Source: Sorghum bicolor (Eukaryota > Streptophyta > Magnoliopsida > Poales > Poaceae). Taken from it: a stretch of DNA of 64,000 nucleotides. Positions 34,295-46,104 of the stretch are shown here, in pieces (the stretch's first letter is position 1; each line of letters starts with the position of its first letter). The stretch is taken from assembly GCF_000003195.3 (NCBI RefSeq), contig NC_012876.2:47611276-47675275 (forward strand), given 5' to 3'. The notes beneath the pieces are model-generated. The model ran no database searches. It worked only from the letters and a program-made list of their open reading frames with translations, and had not been told where the DNA came from. The position numbers were made by a program, and so were the translations under genes.

Positions 34295-35371
34295 CTATTT
34301 GGGGTCGAGATCGACGCTGATCGTCAGCACCTTGCCGTCGGAGTTGTTGGGGTCGAGTGGGATCTTCTTGGTTCCTTCTGCCGCCTCGAAGCTGCCCGCG
34401 TGGCGCTTGGGCTCTGGAGCCTCAGCGGCCAGGGCCTCGAGCTTGGCGACGAGCTCGGTGGAGTTTTCGACCGCCTCCCCATACTCGACGCACTCGACGT
34501 CGCACTCGTACGCATGCTCGAAGGAGGAGCTGACGGTGATGACGCCTTTGGGACCTGGCATCTTCAGCTTCAAGTAGGTGTAGTTGGGTATAGCCATGAA
34601 CTTGGCGTAGCCCGGGCGTCCGATGATGGCGTGGTATGTACCTCAGAATCCTACTACTTCAAAGGTGAGGGTCTCCTTCCTGAAGTTGGCCGCTGTGCCG
34701 AAGCAGACCGGTAAGTCGATTCGACCTACTGGCAGCGCTTTTTTTCCTGGTACGACGCCATGAAAACCGCCGGCGCTTGGTTGGAGCTTCCCTCTATCTA
34801 TGCCGAGGAGGTTGAGGGTCTCCAGGTAGATGATGTTGAGGCTGCTGCCACCGTCCATCAGCACCTTTGAGAGCCGGGTGTTGACAATGATAGGGTCGAC
34901 GACGAGCGGGTAGACGCCTGGGGCGACTACCTTATCGGGGTGGTCGCCTCGATCGAAAGTGATGGGAGTGCTCGACCAGCTAAGGTACTGGGGCACTGCC
35001 ATTCTTGCCGCGAAGACCTCCCGACGCTCCCTTTTGCGTTGCCTCGTGGTTAACTGAGTCGAGGGCCCGCCATAGATCATGTAGCAGTCGTGGACCGCGG
35101 GGAAGCCGTCATCGTTCTTGTCACCCTCTTTGTCACCACCCTTGTCCTTCTTCGAGTCGTCACGCTCATCCCTTTTGAGCCCTAGACTGTCGAAATGCCT
35201 TTTCAGCATTCGACAGTCCTTGAGCTTGTGGTTGGCACCTCCCTTATGGTAAGGGCACGGTTCTTCGAGCATCTTGTTGAAAATACCTCCGTCTGGGGGG
35301 CCTCTAGGCTTCTTCCGCTCCATGGCGGCGACGAGATCGTCGTCGAAGTTCTCCTGCTTGTACTGCCGCAC
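34295..35371 (-). pseudogene. E4 aspartic protease and linker
   Basis: One frame carries a zinc-knuckle-like CPYHKGGANHKLKDC. It then carries the protease active site VLMDGGSSLNIIY (near 34850), the D-G-G form usual in Tat elements. The protease would cut the gag-pol polyprotein. A TGA at 34643-34645 interrupts the frame just after EVVGF; the open frame resumes at 34597 and continues to a TAG at 34295-34297. All three segments share one frame with the RT, so the original was probably a single polyprotein. Confidence 0.85.
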
Positions 35372-37446
35372 TTTCTGCTTCTTCTTCTTCTTCTTGAGCC
35401 CTCGACTGGGGTTCCATCTTCATCGACAGGCCGCTTGCCTTTCCCCCCTTCGCAGCTGAAGAAGGCGCCGACTGCCTCCTCTCCTGCCGTGTAGTTCGCT
35501 AATAAGTCCATCAGCTCATCGACGGTCTGAGGGCGATTTCGGCCCAGTTCCCGCACTAAGTCTCGACTGGTGGTACCAGAGACAAAAGCCAGGATGACGT
35601 CATGGTCAGGGATGTGCGGGAGCTCAGTGCGCTGCTTCGAGAAGCGTCGAGCATACTCTCGAAGAGTTTCTCCTGACTTCTGCTTGCATTTGCTAAGGTC
35701 CCACGAGTTCCTGGGCCGTATGTAGGTCCCTTTGAAATTACCCTCGAAAACTTTTACCAAGTCGACCCAGTCGTGAATCTGATTTGCTGGAAGTTCTTCG
35801 AGCCATCGACGGGCGGTGTCGGAGAGGAAGAGCGGTAGCTGTCTGATGATGGCTCGATCATCCTCTCGAGCGCCACCTAGCTGGCAGGCCAACCTAAAAT
35901 CAGCCAACCATAATTCTGGTTTGGTTTCTCCATTATATTTCGCGATGCTGGTCGGGGGTCGGAATGGACTGGGCAGGGGCGTGCTGCGGATCGCCCTGCT
36001 GAACACTCGTGGGACCGGTGGCTCGGGGGCCATCCGGTCCTCGTCGCTGTCGTACCTCCCACCGCGATGTGCGCTGTAACCGCGCTCTTCCGCGTCTCCG
36101 TGCCGGCGGCGTCGATTTTCTTCGATGTCATGCCGTGCGTCGTGTCGACGCTGATTGTCGACGGGGAGAACAAGAGTGGCCTTTCTGCCTCGAGGTGGAC
36201 GCTGTTGATGGACTGATACCTCTTTTTCATTTCGAGGCTGCTCATCGTGCTTTTCAGTGGCAGCTCCTCGCCGTCGAGAAGCTGAGCTTTCGGCCTGTTG
36301 AACTGCTGCCACCTGGAGCAGTGTCTGTACCTCGTCTCGAATGCGTCGAGCCTGGGAGCTCGACGGCTCTGGCATGTTGCGCAACAGCATCGTCTCTGCC
36401 ACTACGTTCTGGCCTGCTCGAGGGAAACGGCTGACAGGTTGCTCTGGCTCTGCGTCGCCGACGATCTGTCGATGTACCTCTCGAGCGCGTCTGCGGACGC
36501 TTCCGCCCGGCGGGTAGGGCAGGTCTTGCTCAAGGATTTGCTCGAGCAGGGCGAGGCGCTCGCGGTCTTCGTCGAGCTTCATCTTGAGCTCCCGCAACTG
36601 CGCGAGCTGCGCGGTTCTGTCTTCCTGTGGAGGGGGGTCGACCTGTCCGTCGTTCCCAGGCGTCCTGGGGTCTTCTCGGGCCGCGGGGGCTCGACCGCCC
36701 GCAGCAGCATCCTGTGTATCGTCAGTAGTTTCTACCGCCCCATCGATGTGACAGCATTCCCTCGTAGGGTCGTAGCTATCAGTCTCAGAGTCGGAGTCTG
36801 GTTTGGCGGCGTAGAAACACCCACGTCCCTCCTCGAGCAATCGCTGTCTGAGGGAGGTGATCGTGTATCGTCCTGGGCCTAGACGACGGAGGCCCCGTAC
36901 CCGGGAAAGGTCTGGCTGCTCGAACGCCGGCCACCGCGCGTCAGAGCCGCGCGGGAGGACCATTGGTCTTTCTACGTTCGTCTGGGCGTTTGGGCATATC
37001 GCCCTGGCGAGCGACGCCGCGGCGTTGTCCAATCCGAATGGCAGTGCCGTTCTTGGAGCGAACAACCCGTGTGGAAGTAGCCTAGCAGCGGTGGGGGAGA
37101 ACGCGCGGGACGCGTCCCCTCCCGTCGTTGTGCGGTGCTGAGCCGTCGCGCTTGATGCCCCGTCACACGGTGCTGCCGACCTGTGGCCTGCTTCCTGCCT
37201 TGCACGAGTTGTCGGTCGTGATGAGGCAGAGGGGCCGCGGTGATGCTGTCCGCGCCTCTTCTTAGGCGGGGAGGCGTGGTGGTGAGGATGTCTCGGGGCC
37301 CCCGATCGTGCTGGCGCAACGCGGGCTCCTCCTGGTCCTCTGACTGAGAGCAAAATCATGTCGTAGCCGGAGCCCGTAGACACGAACTCGAGACTCCCAA
37401 ACCAAATAACCGTGGAGCGCGGAATCGGCGAGGCGAGAGTTGCCAT
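35203..37446 (-). pseudogene. E4 gag
   Basis: A start at 37446 (MATLASPIPRST) lies about 40 bases inside the primer binding site. The longer open frame that begins at 37590 lies inside the LTR and is not used. The product has an Arg/Pro/Ala-rich N-terminal half and a charged middle. Its capsid region has ELWLADFRLACQLGG, RRWLEELPANQIHDWV and GETLREYARRFSKQRTELP near residues 510-620. The frame leaves the protease frame within a run of AAG codons near 35390-35400, so the last ~60 codons (Arg-rich, ending at 35203) are out of frame. The continuation is the frame at 35371. Confidence 0.85.
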
Positions 37447-37486
37447 CTGGAAAGGAGTGGGAAATCGATGAAAAACACGCAGGACC

Positions 37487-37503
37487 CCTACCAGGCGCGC
37501 CAA
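37487..37503 (-). other. E4 primer binding site
   Basis: The minus strand reads TTGGCGCGCCTGGTAGG one base inside the 5' LTR, a tRNA primer site of a type seen in plant Ty3/gypsy elements. The exact tRNA was not assigned. Confidence 0.75.
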
Positions 37504-37504
37504 C

Positions 37505-38544
37505 TGTCGGTGTTTTACCCACGGGGGGTCACACCAACGAGTAAATTTGTATGCGTGCTCCCTTTCCCAGATGGTGATGCAAGAAGACACAGAGATTTAT
37601 CCTGGTTCGGGCAAGAGAAGGCCCTACGTCCAGCGGGGGGAGAGAGTTTGTATTATCTTGCACCTAGGTGCTTGTACAGGGGCGGATACAAGCGTGGTAT
37701 GGTATGTGTGTGTGTGCTACTGCGTATGAGCGTGGTGTTGTGTTGTCCCGTTCTATTCTTGAGTCTCTCCTTTTATAGCTCCAAGGAGAGACCTAGGGTA
37801 CATGCGTAGATGTTAGAGTAGGGGTCGATAGCCGCATGGAGCGCTGACCTACTCGAGGCTTCCGTACGGCATGGCCTCGAGCCGTCCCATCTTGATAGCC
37901 CGGTGATGATTACGCGTGCTCCTGCGTTCTGCCCTGCACGCCACCTTGCACTGGTTCTGAGGTCGCACGCTTGTACGGTATGGCGGCAGATCCGGAGGGG
38001 TAGTTGTGGTGTTGTCAGTCGACGCCCAACTCGTCCCTAGGAAGGGTCCCTGTTCGGTCGAGGGTCGGACGCCGTGTAATGTGCTGATATCTGGAGCGCT
38101 GACCTTGGAGGTCTCGAGAGGGTCCCGATTAGACGTTTCATCCTTGTTTCCCGCATCCTGACACGCCCTGGGCCGTTTGGCAAGAAGGCTGCAAAAAGAT
38201 CGATGGGACGGAAGCCTACTCCCTATCACGCCTCCCGTGACCTGTGTGTTAGGTGGGGAAGCATCAGGCGCATTTAATGCCCCGGCCCACGTGCGCGCGT
38301 CAGGCGGCGGACAGTGTCCTTGCGCTCGACGCCTCTCGGTTCGCTCGAGCCCGCTTCCGTATTCGACGGGAGTTGTCGCTCGAGCCCTGATCGATTCGCT
38401 CGACGCTATTTCCGTCTTCGAGGCCGCGGCCGTCGACGGCCGCGCGTGTGTGCGGACGGAGCGTCGAATCGAGGAGCTAGTTTTATGTACGGATGGTCTC
38501 GTTATACGCATCGGTGAGGGTACACCTTGTTGATACCCCCGACA
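37505..38544 (-). mobile_element. E4 right (5') LTR
   Basis: A 1040-bp partner of 24218-25257, followed by the target duplication ACTTG at 38545-38549. On the minus strand TATAAAAG lies at 37770-37777, within a small inverted repeat (CTCTCCTT at 37765-37772, AAGGAGAG at 37783-37790). This is the likely promoter of the gag-pol RNA. The 20-bp palindrome is at 38425-38444. Confidence 0.95.
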
Positions 38545-41500
38545 ACTTGGTATTCAAATGTTTTTCATTTTAAGTAATTTAGTTTGTCATTTGACCAAGT
38601 TTGACCAAAACACATCTTTGATTTTAGACACATGTGCCTAGGATTGGCTAAAATTTATCCAAATGGAAAAATGGACAATGTATCAAATGTCAATCTTGAT
38701 GATCTCTAATAGCTTTGTATTCAAAATTTTTTCATTTGAAGTCATCAAATGGGTCATTTCACCAAGTTTGAAGCACTCAATTTTGAATTTTGAAAGAATT
38801 CATAGCCACGCACCGGTTTTCGGAACCTTAGAGGGCCTCGACTGGAAAAGTCATGAACACCGATATAGTTCCACTCATCAAGATCTACATTTAATATACA
38901 GACCATTTTTGCATTTGACAAAGTGTTGGGAAGGTGTAGTTGAAAATCCGCAATTCTCAGATATAGTTTCATATAGTTTATGTGAGGTTCAAGATTTGGT
39001 GAGTATTGTTTACTTAAACTTTCTCAAATGGAAAAATGGTCCATATAAAAAGTTTGGATCTTGATGATCTCTAACAACTTGGTATTCAAATGTTTTTCAT
39101 TTGGAGTAATTTAGTTTGTCATTTGTCCAAGTTTGACCAAAACACATCTTTGATTTTAAGTACATGTGCCTAGGATTGGATAAAATTTATCCAAATGGCA
39201 AAATGGACAACGTATCAAATGTGGATCTTGATGATCTCTAATGGCTTTGTATTCAAATTTTTTTCATTTGAAGTCATCAAATGGGTCATTTGACCAAGTT
39301 TGAAGCACTCAATTTTGAATTTTGAAATAATTCATAGCCACGCACCGGTTTTCGAAACCCTAGAGTGTCTCGGATGGAAAAGTCATGAAAACAAATATTT
39401 TTCCACTCATCAAGATCTACATTTAATATATAGACAATATTTGCATTTGACAAAGTGTTGGGAAGGTGTAGTTGAAAATCCGCAATTCTCACATATAGTT
39501 TCATATATTTATGTGAGATTCAAGATTTGGTGAGTATTGTTTACTTAAACTTTCTCAAATGGAAAATGGTCTATACAAAAAGTTTGGATCTTGATGATCT
39601 CTAACAACTTGGTATTCAAATGTTTTTCATTTTAAGTAAATTAGTTTGTCATTTGACCAAGTTCGACCAAAACCCATCTTTGATTTTAAACACATGTGCC
39701 TAGGATTGGCTAAAATTTATCAAAATGGAAAAATAAACAATATATCAAATGTAGATCTTGATGATCTCTAACAGCTTTGTATTCAAATTTTTTTCATTTG
39801 AAGTCATCAAATGGGTCATTTGACCAAGTTTAAAGCACTCAATTTTGAATTTTGAAAGAATTCATAGCCACGCACTGGTTTTCGAAACCCTAGAGGGTCT
39901 CGACTGGAAAAGTCATGAATACCAATATTGTTCCTCTCATCAAGATCTACATTTAATATAGAGACCATTTTTGCATTTGACAAAGTGTTGGGAAGGTGAT
40001 GTTGAAAATCCACAATTCTAACATATAGTTAAATATAGTTTATTTAAGTTTCAAGATTTTGTGAGTATTGTTTACTTAAACTTTCTGAAATGGAAAAATG
40101 GTCTATATAAAAAGTTTGGATCTTGACGATCTCTAACAACTTGGTATTCAAATGTTTTTCATTTTAAGTAATTTAGTTTGTCATTTGAAAAAGTTTGGCC
40201 AAATCCCGTCTTGCAAACCCTAGATGGTCCTAGCTAGAAAAGTCATGAATACAAAGTATGTTACACTCATCAAAATGTACATTTGTTATAATGGTCAACT
40301 TTTCACTTGGAAAAGTTTGAAGCACTCAATTTTGAATTTTGAAAGAACTGATAGCCACGCACTGGTTTTCAGAACCCTAAATGGTCTCGACTGGAAAAGT
40401 CATGAATACCAATATAGTTCCACTCATCAAGATCTACATTTAATATACAGACCATTTTTGCATTTGATAAAGTGTTGGGAAGGTGTAGTTGAAAATCCGC
40501 AATTCTCACATATAGTTTCATATAGTTTATGTGAGACTCAAGATTTGGTGAGTATTGTTTACTTAAACTTTCTGAAATGGAAAATGGTCCATATAAAAAG
40601 TTTTGATCTTGATGATCTCTAACAACTTGGTATTAAAATGTTTTTCATTTTGAGTAATTTAGTTTGTCATTTGTTCAAGTTTGACCAAAACACATCTTTG
40701 ATTTTAAACACATGTGCCTAGGATTGGTTAAAATTTATCCAAATGGAAAAATGGACAATGTATCAAATGTAGATCTTGATGATCTCTAATAGCTTTGTAT
40801 TCAAATTTTTTTCATTTGAAGTCATCAAATGGGTCATTTGACCAAGTTTGAAGCACTCCATTTTGAATTTTGAAAGAATTCATAGCCAAGCACCGGTTTT
40901 CGAAACCCTAGAGGGTCTCGGATGGAAAAGTCTTGAATACCAATATTTTTCCACTCATCAAGATCTACATTTAATATATAGACCATTTTTGCATTTGACA
41001 AAGTGTTGGAAGGTGTAGTTGAAAATCCGCAATTCTCACATATAGTTTCACATAGTTTATGTGAGATTCAAGATTTGGTGAGTATTGTTTACTTAAACTT
41101 TCCCAAATGGAAAAATGGTCTATATAAAAGTTTGGATCTTGATGATCTCTAACAACTTGGTATTCAAATGTTTTTCATTTTAAGTAAATTAGTTTGTCAT
41201 TTGACCAAGTTTGACCAAAACCCATCTTTGATTATAAACACATGTGCCTAGGATTGGCTAAAATTTATCGAAATGGAAAAATAGACAATATATCAAATGT
41301 AGATCTGATGATCTCTAACAGCTTTGTATTCAAATTTTTTCATTTGAAGTCATCAAATGGGTCATTTGACCAAGTTTGAAGCACTCAATTTTGAATTTTG
41401 AAAGAATTCATAGCCACGCACTGGTTTTCGAATCCCTAGAGGGTCTCGACTGGAAAACTCATGAATACCAATATTGTTCCACTCATCAAGATCTACATTT

Positions 41501-41776
41501 AATATAAAGACCATTTTTGCATTTGACAAAGTGTTAGGAAGGTTGAAAATCCTCAATTCTCACATATAGTTTCATATAGTTTATGCGAGAATCAAGATTT
41601 GGTGAGTATTGTTTACTTAAACTTTCTGAAATGGAAAAATGGTCTATATAAAAAGTTTAGATCTTGATGATCTCTAACAACTTGGTATTCAAATGTTTTT
41701 CATTTTAAGTAATTTAGTTTGTCATTTGACCAAGTTTGACCAAAACACATCTTTGATTTTAAACACATGTGCCTAG
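38545..41776. repeat. Satellite array, block 2
   Basis: This block continues block 1 in phase after E4. Unit starts (TCATTTGACC or variant) are at 38754, 39286, 39816, 40303, 40834 and 41362, so the periods are 532, 530, 487, 531 and 528 bp. Within the unit at 39286, three GATCT-anchored sub-units start at 39414, 39587 and 39754, and the next unit's first is at 39944 (spacings 173, 167, 190). The 487-bp unit at 39816-40302 carries a divergent third part with CAAACCCTAGATGGTCCTAG. The block stops at GTGCCTAG (41776), where E7 begins. Confidence 0.93.
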
Positions 41777-42544
41777 TTTAACACTTCGAACATTCATAGC
41801 TTCCAGCCAATTGATTTATAACTAGCATAGAATCCCCAAAGATTTCAACAGCATCAGCATGAAGTTCCCTTAGTAATTCCAACCCCTTTATCAGAGCTTG
41901 ATACTCAGCTTGATTATTTGTTGACGTGGCAACAATCGGCAAGGAGAATTCATACTTCCATCCCCGAGGGGAAATTAACACGACGCCGATTCCTGCCCAT
42001 CACACGTGGATCCATCAAAGAAGAGCGTCCAAGGTACAATTTCCAAAGTCTCCACTGTACCACAATGCTGAGTTACAAAATCGGCCATAATTTGTCCCTT
42101 AACCGCTTTAGCCGATTCATAACACAAATCGAACTCTGACAGTGCCAAAATCCATTTGCCGATTCTACCACTCATAATCGGCATAGACAGCATATGACAG
42201 TGCATTCGGCCGATAACAAATAATGTCTCAACTTCATACATGAGAAATAGAGAGAGACATAAACATAACTTTTCAATGGCCGAATACCTGGTCTCAGCAT
42301 CAACCAATCTCCTGCTTAAATAGTAAATCACATGCACCTTCCCTTCAAATTCTTGAATTAAAGCCGAACCGATGACCATCCCATCGGTAGACAAATACAA
42401 TCTGAAGGGCTTCCCTTGCTGAGGAGGAATTAGAACTGGAGGATTTACCAAATAATTCTTGATTTCATCCAAGGCCGATTTGTTGTTCTTTCCCCTAGAC
42501 AAACTCTTGATCGGCTTTAAACTTGAGTAAAGGACTGAAAGCAC
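41777..42544 (-). pseudogene. E7 RNase H and second RNase H, truncated
   Basis: The first RNase H part has FRLYLSTDGMVIGSALIQEF, YYLSRRLVDAETRYSAIEKL and an AKAVKGQIMADFV connection. It is followed by the start of a second RNase H, LFFDGSTCDG. A frameshift near 41980 moves to another frame with LISPRGWKYEF, NNQAEYQALIKGLELL and IFGDSMLVINQLAGSYECS. The sequence is cut at 41777 by satellite DNA before the last catalytic motif. Integrase and the 3' LTR are absent. Dual RNase H indicates a Tat-like element. Confidence 0.85.
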
Positions 42545-43424
42545 GAATTTTACTAGATAAATTAGATATAAACCTCCTGATAAAATTTACCTTGCCGATC
42601 AAGGATTGGAGCTCAGTTTTGTTGGTAGGGGCAACTATTTTGTTGATAGCATCAATGGATCTCCGACTAATTTCAATTCCCCTCTGATGCACCATGAAGC
42701 CAAGAAATTGCCCTGCTGATACGCCAAATGCACACTTGTTAGGATTCATCTTTAAACCATGCTTCCTTGTGCATTCTAACACTTTTCGCAAATCGGCAAG
42801 ATGTTTTGTGAAATCTCCAGACTTAACCACCACATCATCAATATAAATCTCCACCAGCTTATCGATGAACTCATGAAAAATAAAATTCATGGCCCTTTGA
42901 TAAGTAGCACCAGCATTTTTCAAGCCAAAGGTCATGACTATCCATTCAAACAACCCAATGTGACCAGGACATCTAAATGCAGTCTTTGGGATGACTTCCT
43001 CAGCCATGAATATTTGATTGTACCCTGCATTGCCATCCATGAAGCTGATAATCTGATGCCCAGCCGCAGCGTCAACCAGCAGATCAGCAACTGGCATTGG
43101 GTAGCCATCCATCGGTGTAGCTTTATTAAGATTTCTGAAATCAATGCAAACCTGAAGCTTCCAATTTTTCTTGTAGACTGGAACAACATTGGAAATCCAT
43201 TCGGCATACCGACACTGCCGAATAAATTTAGCCTCAATAAGTTTAGTTATTTCGGCCTTAATGTCAGGAAGAATATTAGGATTACATCGGCGAGCTGGTT
43301 GTTGGTGTGGCCGAAATCTAGACTTGATAGGTAACCGATGTTCAACAATTGATCGGACTAACCCAGGCATCTCAGTATAATCCCAAGCAAAGCAATCTTT
43401 ATATTCCTTTAACAGATCAGTCAA
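42495..43424 (-). pseudogene. E7 reverse transcriptase
   Basis: A 309-codon frame with RT motifs VCIDFRNLNKATPMDGYPMP, FMDGNAGYNQIFMAEE (from residue 129), MTFGLKNAGATYQRAMNFIF and the catalytic YIDDVVVKS (194-202). The residue after FMD is Gly where most relatives have Ala. The frame ends at ADQEFV and shifts into the RNase H frame that begins at 42544. It is well preserved as a domain but not part of an open polyprotein. Confidence 0.9.
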
Positions 43425-43727
43425 CTGCTACTTACACTCAGAATTCAACTTAGCACTAATAAAAGTAGGTCCAGGTCTATCACCACTACATATATCTACC
43501 TCTACTAAATCATCGGCCGATGTGAATCCCTGGCCTATTTTTCCATCATCCGCGAACCTATCCATTAAAAACCTTCATCAGAACCGACTGCTCGGATCAG
43601 TGGAATCTCATAATTGGCAACTTTGAGAAAATCCTTTTCCCAAACTTCTCCTGAAATACACCTAGTCCTTTCATAGGTGTCTGCTTCTGCCGATGCAATG
43701 ACATATGAAGAATCTCCCGGGACAATC

Positions 43728-44489
43728 TCAATCTTGTCCCCCTACCCACTGGACCAAGCACTGGTGCATTGTAGACGGGATGCAACAATTGGCATGAATC
43801 CAATCTCTTCCCAACAACAAGTTATAAGCACCTTTTCCACTGATCACGAAGAAGGTTGTTGGCAAGGTTTTGCTGCCGATGGTCAACTCAGCGCATATCG
43901 CTCCTTTGACCAGAGACACGTTGCCCTCGAAATCTTTTAACATCATATCGGTCTTGGTCAAATCTTGATCCCCTTTTCCAAGCTTCCGATACACTGCATA
44001 TGGCATAATATTGATAGCAGCTCCACCATCAATTAGAATCTTGGTCGTTGGCTGACCATCCACTTTTCCTTTGACAAACAGAGCCTTGAGATGTTGCCTT
44101 TCGTCATCGGCAGGCTTTTCAAAGATGGCTGTCATCGGGTCCTGAGCCAACTGAGCTATTTGGTCGGAAAATTCCAACTCATCATCACTGGATGGCGCAA
44201 GGAATTCCATCGGCAACATAAATACCATGTTAACATCTGCCGATGGCCCTTTCCCCTTAGGATCTGATTGTTGTTGATCCCCAGATTGGCCAGATTTCTC
44301 GCCCTTGCTCAACTCTTCCCGTCCTTCGCGCTGCAACCTCCTTTTCTGCGTCCTAGTCAACCCCTCTGGACACCATGGAGGAAGTTGTTGCCGCCTTATC
44401 GATGGACGATGATGTTCCCTTGACTCCATCCGATAAGTATTAGCATCCCTGCAAAATATGAACTCATCGAGAACTCGTGCATTAGACAT
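43728..44489 (-). pseudogene. E7 aspartic protease region
   Basis: A 253-codon frame. A basic stretch (TRTQKRRLQREGREE) and an acidic linker precede the protease, with ILIDGGAAINIMPYAVYRKL (D-G-G active site) and NLLLGRDWIHAN. After 43728 the frame is lost, and about 300 bp of degraded sequence separate it from the RT frame. Confidence 0.85.
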
Positions 44490-44493
44490 CTCT

Positions 44494-46035
44494 TCAAGTT
44501 CTTCCTCGTTTTCCTAGGAAAATATTCAACACGATCACCAAGTCTGTCGTGCACAGTGAGCCTACCCCCAGTCGATCATGAACGGATGCTCTCCCCCTGA
44601 TCGGCCCATCAAACCGACGGTTATTGTTCTGATACTGCCGATTTGATCTGTCATACCGATCATAACCATTACATTCTGGGCAGTCTCTGACAGTGGGGAG
44701 CTTGATATTTTCCTCCCAACAATGAATGAAGAATGGACAATTCCAGTGATCCCTATGCCGATTCCACTCCTGTCGGCGTCTTTCTTCTTCCCGACGATAG
44801 TGTTCTTGCTGGCGCCAATACCGATCCTCACGTTGCTGCCAAGTCTCCTGAGTCCTTCTATGAGTTATAACGATACCAGATCGGGGAGATCTTCTCAAGT
44901 TAGTTCCCTCCTGGATCAAGCCTTTTCCTTTCGCATCGGCAGTAGTGATCTGATGCTGAGGATCCACCAATGCACTTCTTTCAGCTGCTTCCGATGTCAA
45001 AACTTTGGCCTTTCCCTTAGCATCCAGCATATTTGTTGGGAAAGGATGTTGATCAATCTTCATCGGCTTCTGGGTTTTGGAGCTGTCAAATTTGATACTT
45101 CCATATTCTATAGCCGATTGCAGCTGTTGTCTAAAAATTTTGCACTCATTAGTGCTGTGAGAAGTTGCATTGTGCCATTTACAGTACTTCATCTTCTTTA
45201 ATTCTTCAGTCGATGTGATTACATGATTGGGTGACAATTTGATGTGACCTTCCTAAAGTAGAAAGTCAAATATCCTATCGGCTTTGGTGATGTCAAATGC
45301 GAACTTCTTCGGCTCTTTGTGCCCGCAAGGACAAGACATCGGCCTTTTGTTTTTCACCCATTCTGCCAAGCCGATGACTGGTTCCTCATCCGAATCCGAG
45401 CTTGCTGCTTCATCGACAAAGGACACCTTTTTGTTCCATGCTCTCTTGGGCTCAAAAGACCTGATATCTTGATCAGAAATTCTCTGCACCAAATGACTTA
45501 AGCTTTCGAACTCCTGAGAGGCATACTTGTCTCTAATGTGTGGTAACAAACCCTGGAAAGCCAAATTGGCTAGCTGCCGATCGTCTAAAACCAGAACGTA
45601 ACATTTGTTCTTGACTTCTCGTATCCTCTTCACAAAACTTTCAACTGATTCATCATTGCGTTGCTTCAATTTGACCAAATCGGTAATCTTCTTCTCATGG
45701 ACTCCAGAAAATAAGTATTTGTGGAACTGCTTCTCTAGATCGGCCCAAGTAATCACTGAGTTGGGAGGTAACGATATAAACCAAGTAAATGCCGATCCAG
45801 ACAATGATGATGAGAACAGGCGAACCCTTAACTCGTCCCTATTAGCAGCTTCTCCACATTGGATGATAAACCTGTTGACATGTTCCATGGTCGATGTATC
45901 ATCCTGTCCAGAAAACTTAGTGAAATCTGGTACTTTGTACCGATTTGGAAGTGGGACTAAATCATACGCAGGAGGATACGGTGTCTGATAAGAGTAAGTG
46001 TTCACTTTGGGTTTTATCCCAAATTGGTCTCTCAC
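44494..46035 (-). pseudogene. E7 gag, capsid and nucleocapsid part
   Basis: The frame from 46035 holds the retrotransposon gag domain: FTKFSGQDDTSTMEHVNRFI, GSAFTWFISLPPNSVITWAD, RNDESVESFVKRIREVKNK. A TAG at 45253-45255 interrupts it in the same frame. The continuation at 45237 contains a zinc-knuckle-like YCKWHNATSHSTNECK, a charged glutamine/arginine-rich part, and ends out of frame near 44494 relative to the protease. Confidence 0.82.
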
Positions 46036-46104
46036 GACTTCAGCAATCTTATCGGCCCAATAAGCATCGGCATCTTGCCGATGAGTTGGTTGTGGCTCTG
46101 GGAT

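Noticed and set aside
31065..37446. An integrated plant pararetrovirus
   Set aside because: Flanking LTRs, a D,D-35-E integrase, a primer site and a polypurine tract make it an LTR retrotransposon. No movement protein or caulimovirus-type coat protein motif is seen.
37447..37590. An upstream ATG at 37590 as the gag start
   Set aside because: It lies inside the 5' LTR upstream of the primer site. The ATG at 37446, just inside the primer site, fits the element's structure better.
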